Shown one piece after another: positions 55,866 through 64,000 of a DNA stretch of 64,000 nucleotides (its first letter is position 1; every line of letters starts with the position of its first letter). The DNA lies in contig OX388309.1 of the NCBI GenBank assembly GCA_947579605.1, positions 19,042,713 through 19,106,712 on the forward strand, given 5' to 3'. The notes beneath the pieces were generated by a model, which searched no databases, was not told the origin of the DNA, and saw only the letters and a program-made list of their open reading frames with translations. The position numbers were made by a program, and so were the translations under genes. The stretch is from Athripsodes cinereus. Taxonomy: Eukaryota > Arthropoda > Insecta > Trichoptera > Leptoceridae.

Positions 55866-58261
55866 ATCTTTAAATGATAATTTTAGGTACCTATATTCTA
55901 AAAAAAATAATGTAAAAATGTGTTACCGTATTGTATCAATTTCAAAAACGAAGTCCAGAAACTTCAGTCCAACCACAATCTGCCTACTCATCTAGAATCT
56001 TCCACCAAACCAACTAATATCACGTACAAAGTGAAAAGCTTTTGCTCAAAGCTCAGACTGCAGTACTGAAGATAGGTAGAGAGCTTTAGACATTATTGTC
56101 AGTGAGAAACCAAAACCTAGTATCAGACCCAACAGAAGAACTGTCTAGGTTTACACTTCCCGGAAAATATGGCGTTCAATAAATCGTATTGATGTAGGCT
56201 TTAGCTTTATTCAAATGGGGACGGATTGATTCATCAACGTGTAAATGACACAGACTATCGACCATCTGACCATAAACGTGTGTCCCACACACGCATTCCA
56301 AGGAGAACTTCAGAACTTATAAGCTTTTACGGACAGCGTGACCCGGTGGCTGCACAATTCGCAAGTCAAATTTTGAGCGACCGTAAGAGAAATGAATAAA
56401 TTTATTTCAATTTTTTTATTTTTGTTAAAAATAAAACTTAATATTTTTATTTATAATAATGTTACCTACAAAACCTTGAAAACAAGTAAACGACACAAAT
56501 TTTTGTTTGTGTTCACAAAGAACAGAAAAGTTAGTTATAGAGAATATCACGCCTTAACTAATATTCAGGTTAACGAAAAATCGTCTAGTTCTGACATGGG
56601 TCATAAAAACTTATTAAATAGGATCCAAATATCTTTTAAAAATAAATTTTGTGCAAATTATTGTTTCTGTATTGAATATCTTTCTATTTATAAAATTCGA
56701 TTTTTGTATTACTTACTAATTCCGCCTAATATATGTGATATTCCTACATGTTTTTATTGGTTTCTATTATTTTTTAAACTTTTGTAATGTTAATGTTGCT
56801 TGTTAGCCCCAATACAGGTGCATTGTTCCAAGTGGGGCAGCAACGCCAACACTTATGTAAATGTTTTCTATGGATAAAGAAATTTAATATCTAGTGTTTT
56901 TGAAAAACAAAAAAAAAAAACAAAATTATCTTAAATTTATAGATTTTTTAAAGGTTAATGGACTGCAGGTTAAACAACTTTATAAAAGGAAATATTGAAC
57001 CATTAAACAATGGAAGAACACCACAATGCTAGTTATCTACTGCACTAATATTTGTAGTTTATACACGTAATAAAGCTTGTTAATAAAGCAAACATCTAGA
57101 CAACGTTAGCAGTCTGTTATAAGAAACATAGAATTAAATTAAATACTGATGTTTTCACAATGTTTGATATGAAAAGTCAATTTGCATAAACAGACACAAA
57201 AATATTTGCGTTATTAGCCGGTACAACATATTTTTTTTCATGTTACATTGGCTACATTTACTCACTATACGTTTTTAAAGAATATTTACATTCGTTCAGT
57301 TTACTTTCTTCCCGTAATGAATAAATTCATCAAAGAAATTGTGTTTGTTAATTGGCACAACATTCAGATATAGAAATATTAACGCAAAGTAATTTAGTTT
57401 TAAACAGACAATGATGAAGTGGATATTTTTGATCCGACGGTTTTCGATGAAAGACGTTGATGATTATAGTTTCCAGAAAATTGATAATTAGTCTTAAATT
57501 TCACACTATGATATAATCAAAAGGTTTCAAACAAGAGCTCCAGCCAAATTAAAAATACAATAATTTCACACTAAAAATAGTTCTTTAGAACCTCTAGTAT
57601 AAGAGAATACATTAAAAAACAAATTTGTTTCAAACAGAATTTAGATTACATATATCCTTCGGCAAAACTTCTGCCGATCAATTTTTTATGAATAAAGTTT
57701 AACACATAAAATATTTCAAATGCATTTATATAGATACATACACAGTAAGATAGTAAAGAGAGTATCTACATACATATGAAAATAAAGCTAGGTATAATAG
57801 ATCCTATTAGTAATAATTTTACTGACTGTTTACTTTCCTACTGCTGTTTTGCAAATGGGAAATGTCCTGTAAGTAACTACCTACCTTTTAGTTTAAACAA
57901 AACGACATTATAGTTTTATGTACAGTACTTATAAGCCAATGATTTGAATTTTAGCACGGGTTTTATGACAAGTCGTAATCTCCTGGCATTTTCAAAACAT
58001 CTGATATGAAATTATTGCGATGACATCACTATAATATTGTCCAAAGTATAATAAAAGTTAAACAAAATATATTATTACAACTATATATTCGAAACAATTA
58101 TAATTAGAGTAGTTCCTACTTATTTGTACAACAATGAATATTAAATTTACATGTAAGAAAGTTATCATATTATTCATTAGTTCGTAACAAAATTACTCAA
58201 GTATTTATCCTAAAGAAATATACAATTCGGATCAGATTTTAGCAAGAATTTACTCCTGAGA
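55866..58261. other. AT-rich spacer
   Basis: Positions 56160-56380 are of more balanced composition but give no protein I recognise. The plus frame 56392-56787 (131 codons) is dominated by F, I, K, L and Y from A+T-rich codons. No gene is called. Confidence 0.4.
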
Positions 58262-58385
58262 TAATAATAATAAACTTTATTGCACGATATAGGACAAAGC
58301 AATTACAAAATTGATTAATAAGGTGTTACAAATAAATGATTTTGTGCAATAGTGGTAGACATATCATCCAACTAACCAGGTACTA
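58262..58385 (-). repeat. LINE 3' end, TTTATTGCACGATATAGG type
   Basis: An (AAT)n run followed on the plus strand by AAACTTTATTGCACGATATA, ending in CATCCAACTAACC, similar in layout to the 2880-3016 family. It is read as a minus-strand LINE terminus. Confidence 0.5.
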
Positions 58386-58489
58386 CTAAAGTTAGGAATA
58401 AATTTGAGCTCAAATCAACGCTACCATGTTCTATTTTCAAGTACCTACATTAAATTTGGAAGTAGATTTTAAAACTCGCCGTAGAAATA

Positions 58490-58620
58490 ACTCGCCCTCT
58501 AAAAAACATTTTTCATATGACAACTATACGAGAGTATTAGGAATGCCGAAAAAAATGAGTCACTTGACGCAAAATCGTCCTGAATTCAGGAAGTTCTTTA
58601 TTAGTTGTTTCTCAGAACGA
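58490..58620 (+). pseudogene. Decayed LINE C-terminal scrap, (GAT)n subfamily
   Basis: The frame HFSYDNYTRVLGMPKKMSHL followed by TQNRPEFRKFFI aligns with HRSYDNDIRVQGMSWEEVTQ and AQRRSEWRRLV of the subfamily at 54103-54500, at much lower identity, so it is an older copy. Confidence 0.65.
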
Positions 58621-58639
58621 ATGATTAAGATTTAAAAAC

Positions 58640-61303
58640 AAATGGAGACATCATTTTAACTACACAAAAAGATAATTACGAAAAAGTTTATTAAGAAAAA
58701 AGTAAATAAATATCTTTGTTATTAATTGCACAGTCTTAAAAGTAAAAATTTACAAAGCAAGATAACAAATAAGGGTTTAATGATTCCGTAGTAATTTCGT
58801 TATAACTGACCAAGCATTAATCATTGTTTCGCTTTTTTCCCCAAACGTTTGAGCTAAACCTTTGTTCTCTTATTATGGAAAAGTTTATAGAGCCACATAA
58901 AGCAAAACTTTGAGTTATTTTTCCTGTGATTTATAGGCGATAAGGTGTATTTAATGTTAATAATCCTGAAGCTTCTCGCCGGTTCAGGTTATTCATAGAA
59001 GTGTGTGAATAGACTAAACTTTTGTTAAGAGTTTCTAGAATTTTGGCGCCAGATAAAAACCGCTCATTGTCAAAATGATAAAAGATATTGGATAAAATCT
59101 TACTCATAGAATAATACAAAAGAATTGGATATTTTGAGGCACTGAGGTTTGAAAAATTGGTTACAAGTAGATATATTTACTTTAGATATTGTTACAGGTA
59201 CTTACTATTTTCTATTGCAAAAAACATATTCAAGTGGTATAATTATGGAAAAGTGTAGAATAAGGGGATGCAGCGTACTAAGGACATAAATATAAATCCA
59301 AGGCATGTTCTCGGATAGATTATATCTTAAGTAGCTGAAAAATAAAGTTTTCTTCACTACCCCATATTCTAAATCAGGAGCAAATATCAAATATCTGTTT
59401 TGATGAAAAACAAATTTATTTTGAAAATAAAAATCCTGGAATTACTAAAATGTATCGATTTAAATAAGATATGTACCTACTCTACTAAGTTTCTTAAATG
59501 ACAAAATTTCACTATTTAACTAGATAATTCTTATTATCAACGTCGTGCGTCTCTCACATTAACATTACTTTCAATACATTGAATATTCGATAAAGCCGTA
59601 GTATATTTATAACGTTCGTGTAGTAAAACTAACTTATATACGTAGCTACTAACATAGAATTCTAACACAGATATTTTCACAGGTCGACATTTTAAGGCTG
59701 TTACTAAATGGGAAAAAGGCTTTAAAAATTTTACGCGAAATAATTTACGGCGGGGATAATAAAACGAAAATAAAACGTGGGTTTCGTTTCTCTTAGTTAA
59801 GATAAACGACTTTGACTTTATTAGGTTACCTATTTTACCTCTGTACTGTAACTAAATTTAAAATACATTCTACTGTAACATATAAACATTATCAGTTTAT
59901 GAAAAAACATACCTACATCGGAATACTCATAGATATAAGAATATTTCAGTGTGAATGTCTTGTCAGATAACAAAGTACCTGAAGATGAAACGAAGCATCC
60001 ACTTGGTAAATACTTTTAACCAAGTTGTTACCATGAAACCAATTAAAAGTTTACACAGATGAAAAATTTACTTGATAAACTTCAATCACGGGAAGTATTT
60101 GATAAAGCATACAAAGCTATGGATAAAATTAAAAGCAGTATTCATCGAGAAAATTATTTCCTTATTAAATAAACTTGTCTCTCTCATTTTAACTGAAACA
60201 TAAGTTTACTACGTCATGGATGGGATAAAATCTAAATTATAATAATAACACAAAATTTGGTGGATTCTTTTCAAATTTAACGCGTGTAACAATGATAAAA
60301 TAATTAATACGTATAATTTAACTTTATTGAGCGCGTAATATTGCACAACAAATTAAAAAGAAAATGTATAACACCATGAAAATGGTTTCATTACGCAGAG
60401 AAATTCACGTGGACTTTGATCAAAAATTATATAAATAAAGGTTTTTATTTTTTTTGACACAAAGGGCTTCTCAAAATAAGAAAAAGTTGGATACCGTTCG
60501 ATCCATTTGTCAATTGGAAAGTAAGAATCATTTAATTAAAAATATTATGTACCTACCTATTAACAGTTATCTCTAAACATGTAAGTTTATTTTCAGAAAC
60601 AAAGTTTCAATAGACATTAAGTTATTGATCTAATTGATCTAAATGAAGTAACTAACGAGAAGTAATCTATTAAATTAGTGAAAATAAGTTGTTAAAAGCT
60701 TTGATTGAAAGTATAAGATACGGTAGAATGAATTTTTCAATGATTAAATAACCAGTTAAAAGCGTTGCAAAAGTTGAAATTGTATTAAAAACTGTAAAAG
60801 CTTCATTAATTTTAGTCGTGTTTTTGAAATATTATTATTTTATGATGTAAAAAACTTTATAAAAAGATATAAAAGAAATCAAGATAAATAAGATGGAAAG
60901 AAAAACTGTCTGCGAAAATTACGTAAGATAGGCATCATAATTAAAACACTGGCAATAAACTGCCGCAAAGTTTAATAGATTTATAGTACTTATGACAAAT
61001 AATGTTCACATAAAAAGAATGTATACAACGATCGATGAAGTAATTTAATTTTAATGGAACAAAACAGTCATGTCAAAAATACTATGTCCTTGTGTATTAT
61101 TATTAGCCTCAAATGTATTTGTACTATATATGTTCTAAAATTAATTAAAAAATACTGTCATGTTTTGTCGGAACAATTTGTCGTCTTATGAAATCTGAGA
61201 AGTCGGTTGTGGAATTGGAACAGCAGACCATCCAGAGTCCAAGACTGTTAGAGGTTTATTATAGTTGACACCTCTATACAATGACTTTTTTAGACATATG
61301 TAT
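58640..61303. other. AT-rich spacer
   Basis: About 2.7 kb without recognised gene, flanking the LTR element. Confidence 0.4.
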
Positions 61304-61675
61304 TGTTACGTAATCACCATTAGGAGGGTACTTAAGTTTGGAAGTTTAATGAATTTGAATTTTTATATTATTTTTGGTTATGGAATGTTTGGAAAATAAT
61401 GACAGGTGGTTGTTTTGGTTTTGATAAAAGGAAAGATCTAGATAGGCTGGAAGAAAGATGTTATATAATGGGTATATAAGAAATCTGTGTGAACTGTAAT
61501 AATATGTGACGTTTATATAAATAATAGTTGTTGTAAGATGTATTTTAAATAAATAATAATTGTAAATAAATAAAAACGTTTAAATAAATTGTTAATTTTC
61601 AAGATGTCATTCTTTTAATTGAATTCAGACTTTATTTTCCCTGACACAAGTTATAGAAAAACGATTTACGTTACA
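61304..61675 (+). repeat. 5' LTR of a Ty3/Gypsy element
   Basis: It begins TGTTACGTAATC and ends GATTTACGTTACA, near-perfect inverted ends of TG...CA type, 372 bp. It holds a TATA box at 61471-61478 and AATAAA at 61548-61553. The boundaries are inferred from the ends and from the primer-binding site 2 bp downstream; the 3' LTR lies outside the window, so they cannot be checked against a second copy. Confidence 0.7.
61471..61478 (+). promoter_or_regulatory. LTR TATA box
   Basis: GGTATATAAG lies about 200 bp before the LTR end, a normal place for the retrotransposon promoter. Transcription start would be near 61500. Confidence 0.6.
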
Positions 61676-61676
61676 T

Positions 61677-61693
61677 TGGTGTCAGGTGTGGGG
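61677..61693 (+). promoter_or_regulatory. Primer-binding site
   Basis: TGGTGTCAGGTGTGGGG starts 2 bp after the LTR. It begins TGG, complementary to a tRNA CCA end, with the TGGTGTCAG form seen in other insect Ty3/Gypsy elements. I cannot name the tRNA with confidence. Confidence 0.6.
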
Positions 61694-61743
61694 TTGTGAA
61701 TCAGATATTTAAGTGCTTAGTGGAAATAAAGACTGTGTAAAAT

Positions 61744-62907
61744 ATGTCATCAAAAAAATTAACTCTACTTGACATGAAAGTGGTGGATCTGAAGCGCGAA
61801 CTAGAAGAAAGAGACGCGGATACATCTGGAACGAAGGGTGTGCTCCAACTTCGACTAAGAAAGGTGATGGAAGAAGCAGGTGAAGATCCGGAAACATATA
61901 TCTTCGAGTTGCCTATAACCACCAGTGAGCTTTATAAAGAAATCGAAAAGAAGCTTCAAGAAAATGCTATAGCTATGAAAGAAGAAATAGAAAGGCTTCG
62001 AGAAGATTCTAGAGGAACGAATGAAGAAATTGAAAGGAAGTTTCAAGAATATTCTGTGTCCTTTGATGAAAGGATTAGCGAGTTAACAAAGCAGGTGAAA
62101 GTTTTGGAGAATCAGGCGCTTTCTTCAACAGCAAGAACGGATTTTGAGCAGAACACAACGGTGGACACAGAGTTCAAGTGTGTAGAGAGTGGTGCAACTT
62201 CAATGGTGGAGCATGTGCGTAGTGATCTGCCAACTTTTGATGGAAAGAACTCTTGGGAAGAGTACTTAACTTTGTTCGAAACAGTAGCTATGATAAATGG
62301 CTGGTCGATGACAAGAAAAGCATCAGTATTGAGTATATCTTTACGAGGAGATGCTTTAAGAGTCCTTCAGATGATTCCGCTTGCGGATAGACAAAACTTT
62401 AAATCTTTGGTTGAGAGACTGGAGATGCGATTTGGACATAAGCATATGGAACAAGTTTATAGGTCACAGTTGAAGAATCGTGTGCAGAGGCCCAATGAAA
62501 CTCTACAGGAATTCGAGGCGGATCTAGCGCGTCTAGTGAGATATGCATACCCTACAGTTTCTGATGATGTATGTGAAAGTCTTGCAGTAGACAAGTTTTT
62601 GGATGGACTACGAGCAAGTGAGACACAACAAGCTATAAAACTGGCTAGACCACAAACTCTTAGTGATGCTTTAACCCAAGCACTCGAATTTGAAGCTGTA
62701 AGACAATCCGTACGAGGTCACGCTCAAGCCCGTGTGATGGAAGCTGTACAAGAAAATCAACCATTTTCAATAGAAGACATAGTTAAGAAGGTTTTGGAGG
62801 CCTTGAAAGGAAAGAAGAGACAACTACGTTGCTGGGACTGTGGACAAATTGGACACCTGCGTAATCGGTGTCCAAGGAAAAACGAACAGCAGATTCAGGA
62901 AAACTAA
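61744..62907 (+). CDS. gag: Ty3/Gypsy Gag with N-terminal SAP domain
   Basis: An intact 387-codon frame. Residues about 5-45 (MKVVDLKRELEERDADTSG, TKGVLQLRL) fit a SAP DNA-binding motif. Residues about 60-135 are a charged coiled coil rich in E and K. Residues about 150-310 are the retrotransposon capsid region (LPTFDGKNSWEEYLTLFETV, LRGDALRVL, LKNRVQRPNETLQEFEADLA, VDKFLDGL). A CCHC zinc knuckle, CWDCGQIGHLRNRC, is at 363-376. Gag assembles the cytoplasmic particle and binds RNA through the knuckle. The start is the first ATG, 69 bp after the LTR. Pol follows in the -1 frame with a 43-nt overlap. No breaks are seen. Confidence 0.9.
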   Translation: MSSKKLTLLDMKVVDLKRELEERDADTSGTKGVLQLRLRKVMEEAGEDPETYIFELPITTSELYKEIEKKLQENAIAMKEEIERLREDSRGTNEEIERKFQEYSVSFDERISELTKQVKVLENQALSSTARTDFEQNTTVDTEFKCVESGATSMVEHVRSDLPTFDGKNSWEEYLTLFETVAMINGWSMTRKASVLSISLRGDALRVLQMIPLADRQNFKSLVERLEMRFGHKHMEQVYRSQLKNRVQRPNETLQEFEADLARLVRYAYPTVSDDVCESLAVDKFLDGLRASETQQAIKLARPQTLSDALTQALEFEAVRQSVRGHAQARVMEAVQENQPFSIEDIVKKVLEALKGKKRQLRCWDCGQIGHLRNRCPRKNEQQIQEN

Positions 62908-64000
62908 AAAGGGTTGATGGAAAGGGGCAACTATCGACCCGCATTGCCAATGCCTCGAAGAGATATGCAGTTGTTGCGTCGTTCAGCGGACAAGTCAGCA
63001 GCATGTTTATAAATGGCAAAGTAAATGGAAAGAATTTGAAACTTTTGTTGGACACTGGAGCAACAAAGACAATCATGAGACCTGATTTAGTTTGCGAAAA
63101 AAAACAAATAAAATCAACTAAATGGACATTACGGACGGCAACTGGAGAGTCGGCGTCTGTATGCGGTGAGACAGTTGCCAACTTTCACATTGGAAGCACC
63201 ATCTTCGATCATCAGGTGTTGGTGGCTGAGATAGAGGAGGAAGTTATTCTTGGAATGGATGTAATGGCGAAGTATGGATTCAAACTGGATCTGAAGAGGC
63301 GAACTCTGAAAGTTGGGGATGAAGATATTCTTGTACAAGAGCATGAAGAATTCGCTACACGTGTGCTTGCGGCAGAAGTTGTTACTATTCCAAAACAAAG
63401 TGAAATGTTAGTACGAGCCTACTTAGATTGTGACATTCCAAATGGACATGTTTTAGTAGTGGAGTCCAACGCTAATACTGAAGCTGGAAAAGGAGTGTTG
63501 ATTGCGAGAGTCCTGATTCAAGCTAAAAAGGATATTTTGGTCAGGCTAATGAATATCAATGACTATCCAGTGACTATCAAAGAAGGAGTTTATTTAAGTA
63601 TGTGTTCATCGGTTTCGTCAGTAACATGTAGAGTGAGCGGTGGCCAAGTTTCTTCAGAGGAGGTACCAAAACACCTTGACGACTTAGTGAAGGAGGCTTG
63701 TAAGGAACTTACCAAGGAACAGAGCAAACAGATTAGATCCTTCATCGCTAGAAATCAGGATGTCTTCGAGAACCCAAGTCAACCCAAAGGAAGAACAAGT
63801 GTTGTTAGTCATCGAATAGACACAGGTGATGCAAGACCCATTCGTCAAGTACCCAGAAGATTACCTTTAGCAAAACGGGCGGAAGCAGATCAAATTATTC
63901 AAGATATGGAACGGGACAAGGTAATAGAACCGTCAAGCAGTCCATGGTGTTCACCTGTAGTGCTGGTTAGGAAGAAGGATGGCTCAACTCGGTTCTGTGT
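62865..64000 (+). CDS. pol: Ty3/Gypsy Pol: protease and start of reverse transcriptase (runs off window)
   Basis: Open in the -1 frame relative to gag, from after a stop at 62862-62864 to the window end. It encodes an aspartic protease (LLLDTGATKTIM, catalytic Asp codon at 63051; later EEVILGMDVMAKYGF) and then the reverse transcriptase entry HRIDTGDARPIRQVPRRLPL, DKVIEPSSSPWCSPVVLVRK KDG, typical of Ty3/Gypsy. Reverse transcriptase catalytic YxDD, RNase H and integrase would lie beyond 64000. No ATG is needed if a -1 frameshift is used; G-AAA-AAC at 62877-62883 in the overlap is a possible slip site. No stops in 1.1 kb suggest an intact element. Confidence 0.88.

Noticed and set aside
56392..56787. 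131-codon plus frame as a membrane protein gene
   Set aside because: Composition (F, I, K, L, Y) is what A+T-rich DNA gives by chance; no promoter, signal or family resemblance.
59980..60050. CTGAAGATGAAACGAAGC as a further hammerhead
   Set aside because: No helix II between the CTGA and GAAA blocks.

Overview
The window looks like one stretch of an AT-rich (roughly 70% A+T by eye) insect or insect-like arthropod chromosome. The reasons are the density of short, decayed non-LTR retrotransposon ends, tRNA-derived SINEs, hAT-type elements with 8-bp target duplications, the abundant TACCTACC/GTAGGTA runs, and an EF-hand fragment that resembles insect calexcitin. The order is not certain from sequence alone. 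I see no intact host gene with convincing exons, no rRNA, no functional tRNA and nothing prokaryotic.

Layout. 0.7-5.3 kb: five or more 5'-truncated LINE 3' ends, several with exact target-site duplications and each with its own short tail repeat (AAG, TATG and so on). 5.46-7.32 kb: an ORF1-only LINE with an intact 318-residue ORF1 protein, a tRNA-Ser-like head, a stub of ORF2 and an (AAAT)n tail. 8.5-11.7 kb: a fold-back, a decayed reverse transcriptase and a 398-codon open RTE-like reverse transcriptase end. 15.6-18.0 kb: a fold-back carrying two hammerhead-ribozyme-like motifs and split by a LINE, then a LINE with an inverted 5' part. 19.46-21.37 kb: a hAT element holding a LINE tail, most of it repeated in an 878-bp-period, near-identical tandem duplication. 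23.7-31 kb: SINEs, RTE ends, another hammerhead-like motif, a 1.5-kb Jockey/CR1-type LINE with an open reverse transcriptase ORF, and fold-backs. 31-46 kb: sparse, mostly AT-rich sequence with a hAT MITE at 34.2 kb and scattered SINE pieces. 46-53.6 kb: SINE and LINE scraps. 53.9-54.6 kb: a second hammerhead-bearing fold-back split by the same LINE subfamily. 55.2-55.9 kb: a calexcitin-like EF-hand fragment between LINE pieces. 61.3-64.0 kb: the 5' half of an apparently intact Ty3/Gypsy LTR retrotransposon (LTR, PBS, SAP-domain Gag, pol in the -1 frame) running off the window end.

The coding content is therefore almost all selfish DNA. Open and recently active-looking copies are the Ty3/Gypsy element, the ORF1-only LINE and the two LINE reverse transcriptase ends. 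The main signals beyond routine annotation are (i) hammerhead-like cores (CTGANGA, helix II, GAAA, one-pair helix III, helix I) in two inverted-repeat elements and one solo site, (ii) a two-tier 3' hairpin with compensatory base changes shared by four LINE tails, (iii) the tRNA-Ser-like head of the ORF1-only LINE, and (iv) SINE groups that share a body but differ in their heads.
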